A DNA stretch of 64,000 bases from JAHIQC01 sp964565645 (lineage in GTDB: Bacteria > Actinomycetota > Coriobacteriia > Anaerosomatales > JAHIQC01). Both the position numbers and the translations under genes were made by a program. The notes beneath the pieces are model-generated. The model did no database searches. It was not told where the DNA came from and saw only the letters and a program-made list of their open reading frames with translations. Shown piece after piece: positions 36,107 to 44,476 of this stretch; position 1 is the stretch's first letter; each line of letters opens with the position of its first letter. The stretch covers positions 62,001-126,000 of the forward strand of contig CAZMFQ010000002.1 of the NCBI GenBank assembly GCA_964565645.1, written 5' to 3'.

Positions 36107-37333
36107 CTAGGCCTTGCCGATGATCAGCGTCGCGTTGTGGCCGCCGAAGCCGAAGGAGTTGCTCATCACGACGTCGACCTTGGCCGGACGCGCAACATTG
36201 GGGACGTAGTCCAGGTCGCACTCGGGATCGGGATCGACGAGGTTGATCGTCGGCGGAAGGAGCTCGTTGCGCAGCGCGCACACGCAGATCGCGGCCTCCA
36301 TCGCGCCGGCCCCACCCAGAAGATGGCCGGTCATCGACTTGGTCGAAGACACGGGCGGGACCGCATCGCCGAACACCGCCTTGATGGCCCGGGTCTCGCC
36401 GATGTCGCCCTGCTGGGTCGAGGTGCCATGCGCGTTGACGTATCCGATCGCGGAAGGCTCGATACCCGCCTGCTCGATGGCCATGCGCATGGAGCGGATC
36501 GCGCCCGAACCATCCGGCGCGGGCGAGGTGATGTGATACGCGTCAGCCGACGCGCCGTAGCCAAGAAGCTCGGCGTGGATGCGTGCCCCGCGAGCGACGG
36601 CATACTCCCAGTCCTCGAGCACCAGGACCGCGCCGCCCTCGCCGATGACGAAACCGTCGCGTCCGGCGTCGTACGGCCGCGAGGCGCCCGTCGGATCGTC
36701 GTTGCGCGTGGAGAGCGCGCGGGCCGCGCAGAACCCCGCGACCCCGAGCGGCGTGACGCCGGCGTCGAAACCTCCCGCGATGATGACGTCGGCGGTTCCT
36801 CGGCGGATCGCCTCGGCGGCCTCGCCTATGGCGTGGTTGCCGGTGGCGCATGCGGAGACAGGCGCGTAGTTGATGCCCTTGGCGCCGTGACGGATCGAGA
36901 TGAGCCCGGCGGCAAGGTCCACGATCATCATCGGGACCAGGAACGGACTGATGCGCGAGGGTCCGCGCTCGAGCAGGATGGCCGTCTGCTCCTCCATGGT
37001 CTGCAGGCCGCCGATGCCGGAGCCGACGATGACGCCGACGCGCTCGGCGTTCGAATCGTCGATGACGAGGCCCGCATCCGCTATCGCCTCGTCGGCAGCG
37101 ACGATCGCGAACTGCTGGAAGCGCGCCATGCGACGCAGTTCCTTGGAGTCGAGCACGTCGCTCGGATCGAAGTCGTGGATGTAGCCGGAGATCCGCGAGC
37201 TGTACTCGCTCGCGTCGAAGTGCGTGGTCTCCGTGATGCCGCTGCGTCCCGTCGCGATCGAGTCCCACATGGCGTCCACACCGACGCCGACGGGCGTGAC
37301 GACGCCCATACCGGTGATGGCTATGCGCTTCAT
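36107..37333 (-). CDS. fabF: 3-oxoacyl-ACP synthase II
   Basis: This condensing enzyme elongates fatty acyl-ACP. The product is 408 residues from ATG 37333, which overlaps the upstream gene stop (ATGA). Active-site residues are Cys in PVSACATGNHAIGEA, His in VNAHGTSTQQGD and His in STKSMTGHLLGGAGAMEA. KRIAITGMGVVTPVG is the typical start. It ends the fab cluster before rnc. Confidence 0.97.
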   Translation of the reverse strand: MKRIAITGMGVVTPVGVGVDAMWDSIATGRSGITETTHFDASEYSSRISGYIHDFDPSDVLDSKELRRMARFQQFAIVAADEAIADAGLVIDDSNAERVGVIVGSGIGGLQTMEEQTAILLERGPSRISPFLVPMMIVDLAAGLISIRHGAKGINYAPVSACATGNHAIGEAAEAIRRGTADVIIAGGFDAGVTPLGVAGFCAARALSTRNDDPTGASRPYDAGRDGFVIGEGGAVLVLEDWEYAVARGARIHAELLGYGASADAYHITSPAPDGSGAIRSMRMAIEQAGIEPSAIGYVNAHGTSTQQGDIGETRAIKAVFGDAVPPVSSTKSMTGHLLGGAGAMEAAICVCALRNELLPPTINLVDPDPECDLDYVPNVARPAKVDVVMSNSFGFGGHNATLIIGKA

Positions 37334-38295
37334 GCCGCTCCCCCTTCGGTGGCCACCGTCCACTCGGAGACGAGCCTTTCCATGAGTTCGGCGACGGTCG
37401 GGATGTCGCGTATCCGGGCGGCCGCAGAACCCGCGAACACGAGGCCGTCCTCGAGATCGCCGGCCTGGGCCTTCACGAGCTTGTCCATGATGCAGAAGTC
37501 CTTGCCGCACTTCTTGAGACAGACGATGCAGCGCTCGATCTTGGGCACATCGCCGGCGGCCAGGCGCTCGGTCAGTATGCTGCGGAGCGCGCGACCGGGA
37601 AGCCCGACCGGACTCTTGATGAGCACGATGTCGTCCGCCGAGGAATCGACGTACATCTCCTTGAAGTTCTGCGGCGCCGAGGACTCGACGGTCGCCGCGA
37701 AGCGCGAGCCCATCTGGACCCCGGCGGCGCCCGCATCGAGCGCGGTCTTGATGTCCGCACCGGTCACGACGCCACCGGCGCCGATCACGGGCAGATCGAC
37801 GGAATCGACGATGCGGGGCAGCAGGTCGAGCATGTGCTCGTCGGTACCCAGATGCCCTCCAGCCTCGACTCCTTCGACGATCACCGCGGACGCGCCGAAG
37901 CGCTCCGCGAGCTGTGCGACACGCTCTGAGCCCACGATGGGGACCATGGGCGTGCCGGCGTCCTTGCACCACTGGAACACGTCGCGGGAGAAGCCCGCGC
38001 CGGCGATGACGAGGTCGATGCCCTCCGCGAGCGCGACCTCGACCAGTTCCCTGAAGCGTTTGACGGCCACCATGATGTTGACGCCGACGACCCCGCCCTC
38101 GGCGATGCTGCGGGCCTTGCGGATCTCCTCGACGAGCTCGGCGGGCTCGAGGCCGGAACCGGCGATGACGCCGATGCCACCCGCCTTGGCGACCGCGCCC
38201 GCGAGAGGCGAAAGGGATATGCGGACGGCCATGCCACCCTGCACGATCGGCAGTCTGGCGGTCACGTCACCTATGGTGAGCTTGGGCATTTCCAC
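37330..38295 (-). CDS. FabK/nitronate monooxygenase-like flavoprotein with a cysteine cluster
   Basis: The product is 321 residues. The TIM-barrel has PIVQGGMAVRISLSPLAGAV, FMN-site glycines in VIGAGGVVTGADIKTALDAG and VQMGSRFAAT. Near residue 255 it carries CIVCLKKCGKDFC, a four-cysteine cluster that the true FabK at 40343-41287 lacks. The cluster could bind an iron-sulfur centre or zinc. The gene sits between acpP and fabF. It may be a second enoyl-ACP reductase, or an enzyme on another fatty-acid intermediate; nitronate oxidation is a less likely role in this context. Start is GTG 38295 or ATG 38289. Confidence 0.85.
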   Translation of the reverse strand: MEMPKLTIGDVTARLPIVQGGMAVRISLSPLAGAVAKAGGIGVIAGSGLEPAELVEEIRKARSIAEGGVVGVNIMVAVKRFRELVEVALAEGIDLVIAGAGFSRDVFQWCKDAGTPMVPIVGSERVAQLAERFGASAVIVEGVEAGGHLGTDEHMLDLLPRIVDSVDLPVIGAGGVVTGADIKTALDAGAAGVQMGSRFAATVESSAPQNFKEMYVDSSADDIVLIKSPVGLPGRALRSILTERLAAGDVPKIERCIVCLKKCGKDFCIMDKLVKAQAGDLEDGLVFAGSAAARIRDIPTVAELMERLVSEWTVATEGGAA

Positions 38296-38377
38296 GGCGG
38301 CAAGGGCCCTTCTGCAAGATGGGCGGAAAGACCGGGCGGACGGATCGCCCGCCCGGTCGTGAGCGCTTCAGTTGGTG

Positions 38378-38617
38378 CTACGCGTTGGTCGAGATGTAGT
38401 TGACGGCATCACCGACGGTCTTGATGCTCTCGGCATCCTCATCGGGGATGGACACGCCGAACGACTCCTCGAGAGCCATGACCAGCTCGACGATGTCGAG
38501 CGAGTCGGCGCCCAGGTCATCGACGAACGAGGCCTCCTCGACGACATCGTCCTCCTCGACACTCAGCTGGTCGACGATGACTTCCTTGACCTTGTCGAAA
38601 ATCTCATCGTGCTCCAT
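38378..38617 (-). CDS. acpP: Acyl carrier protein
   Basis: The product has 79 residues, strongly acidic. GADSLDIVELVMALEESF contains the Ser that receives phosphopantetheine. The ATG has AGGAGG about 11 bases upstream, and a perfect 16-base palindrome precedes that site. It lies in the middle of the fab cluster. Confidence 0.98.
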   Translation of the reverse strand: MEHDEIFDKVKEVIVDQLSVEEDDVVEEASFVDDLGADSLDIVELVMALEESFGVSIPDEDAESIKTVGDAVNYISTNA

Positions 38618-38637
38618 GTACAGAACACCTCCTTCCC

Positions 38638-38653
38638 GTGGCTGCAGCCACGA
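38638..38653. promoter_or_regulatory. Perfect 16-base palindrome before acpP
   Basis: CGTGGCTGCAGCCACG is a full palindrome placed between fabG and the acpP ribosome site. It could be a dimeric repressor operator or a short RNA hairpin that sets the acpP level above its neighbours. It is not a FapR-type box. Confidence 0.45.
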
Positions 38654-38670
38654 TACTTCGTCGGCACACT

Positions 38671-39423
38671 TTAGACGAACGTCATGCCCCCGTCGACAGC
38701 GAGCGTCTGGCCGGTGACATAGCGCGCATCGTCTGACGCGAAGAACGCCACAGCGGCTGCGACATCCTCGGGATCGCCGAACTCGCGCATCGCGATCTGG
38801 GCCTTGGCGCCTTCCTTGACCGCGTCGGAGAGCTCCGCGGTCATATCGGTGGCGATGAACCCGGGGGCGATGGCGTTCACACGCACCCCGCGCGGGGCGA
38901 GCTCGCGGGCGACGGACTTGGTCAACCCGATGACTCCGGCTTTGGCCGCCGCGTAGTTGGCCTGCCCGGCGTTGCCGACCAGACCCACCACCGAGGTGAT
39001 GTTGATGATGCTTCCGCTGCGCTGCTTCATGAACGGCTTTGCGGCGGCACGCGTGATCGCGAAGACACCGGAAAGGTTGGTATCGATCACGGCCGACCAG
39101 TCATCGTCGCTCATGCGCACGACCAGACCGTCGCGGGCGATGCCCGCGTTGTTGACCACGATGTCGAGACCGCCGAGTTCTGCTATGACGGTGTCCACGA
39201 GCGCCGTACAGGCCGCCGGGTCGCTCACGTCGGAACGCAGTGCCACTGCGGTGCCGCCCGCCGCCGCGATCTCAGCGACGACGGCCTCCGCGGCCGCCTG
39301 GCTGCCCGCGTAGTTGACCGCCACGGCGGCGCCCTCGGCGGCCAGTCGCTTGGCCACGGCGGCGCCGATGCCGCGTGACGCACCCGTGACGAGCGCTACC
39401 TTGCCTGCAAGACGCTCACTCAT
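38671..39423 (-). CDS. fabG: 3-oxoacyl-ACP reductase
   Basis: This NADPH-dependent short-chain dehydrogenase reduces 3-oxoacyl-ACP. The product is 250 residues. The cofactor loop is VTGASRGIGAAVAKRL, VVNNAGIARDGLVVRM follows, and the catalytic set is Ser in INITSVVGLVGNAGQ with YAAAKAGV. Its ATG overlaps the fabD stop (ATGA). Confidence 0.97.
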   Translation of the reverse strand: MSERLAGKVALVTGASRGIGAAVAKRLAAEGAAVAVNYAGSQAAAEAVVAEIAAAGGTAVALRSDVSDPAACTALVDTVIAELGGLDIVVNNAGIARDGLVVRMSDDDWSAVIDTNLSGVFAITRAAAKPFMKQRSGSIINITSVVGLVGNAGQANYAAAKAGVIGLTKSVARELAPRGVRVNAIAPGFIATDMTAELSDAVKEGAKAQIAMREFGDPEDVAAAVAFFASDDARYVTGQTLAVDGGMTFV

Positions 39424-40340
39424 GCCACGACCTCCTCGGCGATGGTTTCGAGCGGGGTGTCCTCGACGCTGACCGCGGTGACCCCTTCGAGACCGCGAGC
39501 CAGACCGCGAAGCACCGTACCGGGACCGGACTCGATCAGCACGATCGGCCCTTCGGCGGCGAGCGCCGACATCGTCTCGGTCCAGCGTACGGGTGAGGTG
39601 ATCTGACCGATGAGACGCTCACGGATCGAATCCGCGTCGGTCGCGGGTGTGGGATCGGTGTTCTGCAGCACCGGTATCGTCGCATCGTTGAACTCGGCGG
39701 CGCGCAGTATGTCCGCGAAGGCCGAGGCGGCGGGCTCCATGAGCGGCGAGTGGAACGGCCCGGCGACCTTGAGCGGGAGGATCCGCTTGGCGCCTGCCTC
39801 TGAGAGTCGTTCCGTAGCGGCGGCGATACCTGCCTCGGTGCCCGATATCACGACCTGCGCCGCAGAGTTGTCATTGGCGACCCACACGCCCTCGACCTGT
39901 CCGACGACCTCACCGATGACGGTCGCCGGCATGCCGAGGACCGCCGACATCCCTCCGGGGGTGTTCTCGGCCGTCGCCGCCATGAGTCTGCTGCGCTCGA
40001 CGACGAGCTCCAACCCGGCCTCGGGCGAGTACACGCCTGCAAGCGCGAGCGCAGCCAGTTCGCCGAGCGAGTGACCCGCAAGCACGTCAGGGACCACACG
40101 GCAGTCCATGAGCGCTATGGCCCACGCCCAGTCGGCCAGATACAGCAGCGGTTGTGCGACGCGCGTATCGGCGAGCTCGGATGCGTCCTCGGACTCGGCG
40201 ATCTCGCGCAACGGAAGTCCCGTCAGGGCTTCGGCCGCATCCACGAGCCGCTCGAACGTGTCGTTCTCCGGGACCTGCGCGAGCATCCCGGGCTTCTGAG
40301 AGCCCTGTCCGGGCAGTACGATCGCTGTTCTCGTCGTCAT
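39420..40340 (-). CDS. fabD: Malonyl-CoA:ACP transacylase
   Basis: This enzyme loads malonate onto ACP. The product is 306 residues. LPGQGSQKPGML is the N-terminal block, and the nucleophile Ser lies in LAGHSLGELAAL. The later AGPFHSPLM block holds the partner His. It is tightly linked between fabK and fabG. Confidence 0.97.
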   Translation of the reverse strand: MTTRTAIVLPGQGSQKPGMLAQVPENDTFERLVDAAEALTGLPLREIAESEDASELADTRVAQPLLYLADWAWAIALMDCRVVPDVLAGHSLGELAALALAGVYSPEAGLELVVERSRLMAATAENTPGGMSAVLGMPATVIGEVVGQVEGVWVANDNSAAQVVISGTEAGIAAATERLSEAGAKRILPLKVAGPFHSPLMEPAASAFADILRAAEFNDATIPVLQNTDPTPATDADSIRERLIGQITSPVRWTETMSALAAEGPIVLIESGPGTVLRGLARGLEGVTAVSVEDTPLETIAEEVVA

Positions 40341-40342
40341 CG

Positions 40343-41287
40343 CTACCCCGGTATCGATCCGAGCTTGCCGAGGACCTGCTCGGCGTCCCGCATCATCTCA
40401 TCGATTATCTGTGCGGCAGGCTCCACACGGCAGACCATCGCCGCGGCCTGACCGGCCATGAGCGACCCCATGTGCAGGTCGCCGTCGCGCATCGCGGACG
40501 CGAGCTTGCCCGCACCGAGCGCCTCGACCTCTTCGGGCTTGTTCTCGCGGTCGAGCTCCTCGATCATCTTGGAGAGCTTGTTCTTTATGACGCGAACGGG
40601 ATGCCCCGTCGAAGCGCCCGTGACCACGGTGTCGCGGTCCTTGGCCTTGATGATGCGTTCCTTGACGTCGGGGTGGATGGTGCACTCCTCGGCGCACATG
40701 AACCGCGTGCCGACCTGCACCCCCTCCGCCCCCAGCGCGAACGCCGCCGCAACGCCACGGCCGTCCGCGATGCCTCCCGCCGCGATCACGGGCACGCTCA
40801 CCGCGTCGACGAGCTGCGGCGTGAGAACCATGGTCGTGAGCTCGCCGATGTGACCGCCGGCCTCCATGCCTTCACCGATGATCGCGTCGGCCCCGATGGA
40901 CTCGAGGCGCTTGGCGAGCGCCACGCTCGGAGCGATGGGGAGCACCTTGATGCCCTTGCCCTTGAGCGCGTCCATATACTTGCCCGGGTTCCCCGCACCG
41001 GTGGTCACGGCGTGGACACCCTCCTCCATGACCATGTCGACGAGCTCGTCGATGTGCGGCGTCAGCAGCATGAGGTTCACGCCGAAGGGCTTGTCCGTGA
41101 GCGTCTTGGCCGTACGGATCTGATCGCGAAGGATCTCGGTGGGCATGTGGCCCGCGCCGATGATGCCGAGCCCTCCCCCGTTGCTCACGGCGGCGGCCAG
41201 TTCCGCGGTCGCGGTCCAGGCCATACCTCCCTGGATGATCGGATACTCGATGCCCAGCAGCTCGGTGAGCCGGGTGCGAAGGGCCAT
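40343..41287 (-). CDS. fabK: Enoyl-ACP reductase II
   Basis: This FMN enzyme reduces enoyl-ACP and replaces FabI. The product is 314 residues. YPIIQGGMAWTATAELAAAV starts the barrel, and IAAGGIADGRGVAAAFALGA and VQVGTRFMCAEECTIHP are FabK blocks. The fab cluster here has no fabI and no fabZ, so the dehydratase must be elsewhere. Confidence 0.94.
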   Translation of the reverse strand: MALRTRLTELLGIEYPIIQGGMAWTATAELAAAVSNGGGLGIIGAGHMPTEILRDQIRTAKTLTDKPFGVNLMLLTPHIDELVDMVMEEGVHAVTTGAGNPGKYMDALKGKGIKVLPIAPSVALAKRLESIGADAIIGEGMEAGGHIGELTTMVLTPQLVDAVSVPVIAAGGIADGRGVAAAFALGAEGVQVGTRFMCAEECTIHPDVKERIIKAKDRDTVVTGASTGHPVRVIKNKLSKMIEELDRENKPEEVEALGAGKLASAMRDGDLHMGSLMAGQAAAMVCRVEPAAQIIDEMMRDAEQVLGKLGSIPG

Positions 41288-41288
41288 C

Positions 41289-42293
41289 TCACGCCTCCTT
41301 GCTTGGTGCAGTCTTGGTCCAACGTACGACGGCCGCGCCCCAGGTCAGTCCCGCGCCGAAGCCCACGAATGCGAGATTGTCGCCAGCGGCGAGTCGCCCG
41401 CCAGTATACAGTTCGTCCAGCGCCAGAGGTATCGACGCGGCCGAGGTGTTGCCCGTGCGCGCAAGGTTCGAGAAGACGCGCTCGTGCTCGATCCCGAGAC
41501 GCTCCTCGACGGTGTCGAGGATGCGCTGGTTCGCCTGGTGCGGAACAAGCCAGGAGAGGTCGCCGACCTCCAGGTCGGAGGCCGCGAGCGCCTGCTTGGT
41601 GACCTTGGGGATCATCCGCACCGCGAACTTGAACACCTCACTGCCGGCCATCTGCAGGTAGTGCTCGCGGTTCTCGACACGCTCGACGGTCGCGGGTGCG
41701 GCAGAGCCGCCCGCAGGGACCTTGAGCATGTCTCCGCCGCTGCCGTCCGCGCCCAGGACGATGCCGAGCACCCCGGGCTCCTCGGCGGCCTGAAGCACCA
41801 CGGCGCCGGCGCCGTCTCCGAACAGGACGCAGGTCCCGCGGTCGGTGAAGTCGACGTGCCGCGTGAGCGCGTCCGCACCGATGACGAGCACCGTCTTTGC
41901 GCGGCCCGATTCGATGGCACAGACACCCGAGTGCAGCGCGTAGATGAATCCGGTGCAGGCGGCGTTGACGTCGTAGGCCGGGCAGCCCAGCGAGAGCTTC
42001 TCCTGCGTCATGCACGCGGCCGACGGAAAGATCATGTCGGGCGTCGAGGTGCCCACGATGAGCAGGTCGATCTCGTCGGCGGAGACGCCCGCGTCGGCTA
42101 TCGCAGCTCGACCAGCTCGCGCCGCCAGGTCGCTCGTGGCTTCACCCTCGACCGCCAGACGGCGTTCGGAGATGCCGGTACGCGAGACGATCCACTCGTC
42201 GGAGGTCTCGACGAGCTGCTCAAGGTCTGCGTTGGTCAGTATCCGCTCGGGAAGGTACGAGCCGACGCCGGTGATCGCGGCGTGAAGTGTCAT
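41289..42293 (-). CDS. fabH: 3-oxoacyl-ACP synthase III
   Basis: This enzyme starts fatty-acid synthesis by condensing acetyl- or branched acyl-CoA with malonyl-ACP. The product is 334 residues from ATG 42293. ITGVGSYLPERILTN starts the fold, and the active Cys is in NAACTGFIYALHSG. His and Asn lie in WLVPHQANQRILD and ARTGNTSAASIPLAL. Its stop is two bases from fabK. Confidence 0.97.
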   Translation of the reverse strand: MTLHAAITGVGSYLPERILTNADLEQLVETSDEWIVSRTGISERRLAVEGEATSDLAARAGRAAIADAGVSADEIDLLIVGTSTPDMIFPSAACMTQEKLSLGCPAYDVNAACTGFIYALHSGVCAIESGRAKTVLVIGADALTRHVDFTDRGTCVLFGDGAGAVVLQAAEEPGVLGIVLGADGSGGDMLKVPAGGSAAPATVERVENREHYLQMAGSEVFKFAVRMIPKVTKQALAASDLEVGDLSWLVPHQANQRILDTVEERLGIEHERVFSNLARTGNTSAASIPLALDELYTGGRLAAGDNLAFVGFGAGLTWGAAVVRWTKTAPSKEA

Positions 42294-42387
42294 ATCCAGG
42301 TCCAGTCTCCGGTGTAGGGGTCGGGCTGAATCGTCCGAGTAGTGTACACGCTGAGCCACACGCGCGGTAGCCGCTCGGAGGTCCCCG

Positions 42388-43389
42388 TCACTCGGAGGGC
42401 GCGAGCGCTGCGGCGATCTGCTCGGTCAGGCCGCCGCGAGCGGCCTGAGCCGCAACGCGGCATGCCGAGTGGACCGCCACGGGGCCCGAGCTGCCGTGCC
42501 CGATGATGCAGACCCCCGCGACGCCGAGCAGCGGGGCCCCGCCGTACGCATCGGGATCGAGACGGTCCTTCAGGCGGACGAGCGACGGCTTGAGCACAGC
42601 CGCCGCGAGCTTGTTGACCGCCGAGGAGGTCATCGCCTCCTTGACCTGGCCCAGCAGCGTCTTGGAGAGTCCCTCGAGCAGTTTGAGCGTCACGTTCCCG
42701 GTGAAACCGTCGGTGACGATGACATCGCACACGCCGGCGGTCACGTCGCGGCCTTCGATGTTGCCGATGAAGCCGTGCACCTGCTCCGCCATGAGCGCAT
42801 GCGCGTCCTGCGCGAGCTGTGAGCCCTTGGTGGGTTCCTCGCCGATGTTGAGCAGCGCGACGCGGGGGTTGGGCACCGCGAGGACGGTCTGCGCGTACGC
42901 GGCGCCCATATGTCCGAACTGCAGGAGGTTCTCGGGCTTGCAGTCGGCGTTGGCGCCCACATCGAGCAAGACGACAGGCGGGCCCGCCGTGGGGATGACG
43001 GTGGCGATGGCGGGACGCGCGACGCCCTTGATGCGTCCCATAACGAGTGTGGCGGCAGCCATGCAGGCGCCGGTCGAGCCGGCCGAGAAGAACGCGTCGG
43101 CCCGTCCGTCCCGCACGAGCCGGCACCCGACCACGATCGACGAGTCCTTCTTGGCACGCACCGCATGCGCCGGATGCTCATCCATCTCGATGACCTCGGT
43201 GGTCGCGACTCCCTCGCAACGCTCGCGTGCGGCCGCGAAGGGCTCCACGATGTCGGCGGGACCGGTCAGGATGACCTGGAGCGCCGGGTCGGCCCCGAGT
43301 GCGGCGGCCACACCGTCGAGCACGGACTGCGGCGCGTGGTCCCCGCCCATGGCGTCCACGACGATCGTCACACGGCGGGTCTCAGACAT
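42388..43389 (-). CDS. plsX: Phosphate acyltransferase PlsX
   Basis: PlsX makes acyl-phosphate from acyl-ACP for phospholipid synthesis. The product is 333 residues from ATG 43389, which has GAGGAG four bases upstream. VTIVVDAMGGDHAPQSVLDG is the family signature; VIVTDGFTGNVTLKLLEG is another block. The acyl-phosphate pool links it to FakA, coded 10 kb upstream in the same direction. Confidence 0.97.
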   Translation of the reverse strand: MSETRRVTIVVDAMGGDHAPQSVLDGVAAALGADPALQVILTGPADIVEPFAAARERCEGVATTEVIEMDEHPAHAVRAKKDSSIVVGCRLVRDGRADAFFSAGSTGACMAAATLVMGRIKGVARPAIATVIPTAGPPVVLLDVGANADCKPENLLQFGHMGAAYAQTVLAVPNPRVALLNIGEEPTKGSQLAQDAHALMAEQVHGFIGNIEGRDVTAGVCDVIVTDGFTGNVTLKLLEGLSKTLLGQVKEAMTSSAVNKLAAAVLKPSLVRLKDRLDPDAYGGAPLLGVAGVCIIGHGSSGPVAVHSACRVAAQAARGGLTEQIAAALAPSE

Positions 43390-43407
43390 CTCGCTCCTCA
43401 AGTCCTG

Positions 43408-44472
43408 TCACGCTCCGAAAGCGGATTCGAGCAGCTCATCGACGTTGACAGCCTGCTCGAACATCTCGCGCATTCTAGCAGCTTTGCCGGGGTCATGGAG
43501 CCTCACCCGACCGAGCAGCCCCTCCATCTTCTCCACCGCCGACAACGTGTCCATGCCCACAAGGATCATCGGCACGCCGAGCTCCTCGGCACGCGAAAGG
43601 ACGAGCGAACTGGGCGGCAGGTTCCCCGTCAGGATGATGCAGCGCGTATCGGTCTCGAGCGCTGCCAGCTGGACGTCGGACCGGTCGCCGCCGGTGATGA
43701 CGGCCTTGGCCGCCTTGCGCCTGAAGAAGCGCAGCGCCTTCTCCTGGCCCATCGCACCGACCATGAACGATTCGACGGGCTCACCGAGGTGTTCCTCGGC
43801 ACACAGGACCGTCCCACCCAGCGCCTCGACGATCTCCTGGACACTGACCGAGGAGAGCATCGGATCGCGAGGGAGCGCGCCGAGCACGGGCACACCGCGC
43901 GCCGCGAGAAAGCGCGACACGTCGTCACGCACGAACTCGAACACCGACGGATGCACCGCATTGAACACCACGCCGAGGAGCCGGTCCCCGAGGCAATCGG
44001 AGGCCCACAACACGGCGTCGGGCAGGTCCACGCCGTCGGGCCGGTCCACGAGAAGGACCGACGCGTCGAGGCGCTCGGCGAGCGCGCAGAGGTTCAACCC
44101 GACCGTCCTGCCCTGCGCCAGGTCGCTCGGCCCCTCCACGACCATCGCCGCGGCTCCCTTGGCGGCTATGGCGAACGCATCGCTGACCCGCTCAGCGTGC
44201 CCGCCGGGGTCGTCGCGCAGGACCTCTTCGATGAACCCACGCGACTCGACCACGGGACACACGCCGCCCGTGGGCACCGGCGCCGTGGCGAAGCGTGAGA
44301 TGTACGCGGCATCCTGATCGGTCATCACGCCGTCGGATACCACGGGCATCGTCCCGTAGGGTTTGAAGTAGCCCACGCTCACGCCGCGCGAACTGAGCGC
44401 GGTGAGCACCGCGAGCGAGATGCCGCTCTTGCCCGAGTACGGGCGGGTCGACGAGACGATCAGTGTCCGCAT
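43408..44472 (-). CDS. BioD-like P-loop plus DRTGG-domain protein (phosphotransacetylase N-terminal-like)
   Basis: The product is 354 residues. The N-terminal half is a dethiobiotin-synthetase-like P-loop domain: LIVSSTRPYSGKSGISLAVL, then a GPSDLAQG block. The second half, from about residue 220, matches the DRTGG domain. Together they resemble the regulatory N-terminal part of long phosphotransacetylases without the catalytic domain. It is coded five bases after the ADP-forming acetyl-CoA synthetase gene. Such free-standing proteins often accompany Acd, which suggests a regulatory or sensing role in acetyl-CoA/acetate metabolism. The exact function is not known to me. Confidence 0.85.
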   Translation of the reverse strand: MRTLIVSSTRPYSGKSGISLAVLTALSSRGVSVGYFKPYGTMPVVSDGVMTDQDAAYISRFATAPVPTGGVCPVVESRGFIEEVLRDDPGGHAERVSDAFAIAAKGAAAMVVEGPSDLAQGRTVGLNLCALAERLDASVLLVDRPDGVDLPDAVLWASDCLGDRLLGVVFNAVHPSVFEFVRDDVSRFLAARGVPVLGALPRDPMLSSVSVQEIVEALGGTVLCAEEHLGEPVESFMVGAMGQEKALRFFRRKAAKAVITGGDRSDVQLAALETDTRCIILTGNLPPSSLVLSRAEELGVPMILVGMDTLSAVEKMEGLLGRVRLHDPGKAARMREMFEQAVNVDELLESAFGA

Positions 44473-44476
44473 GATC

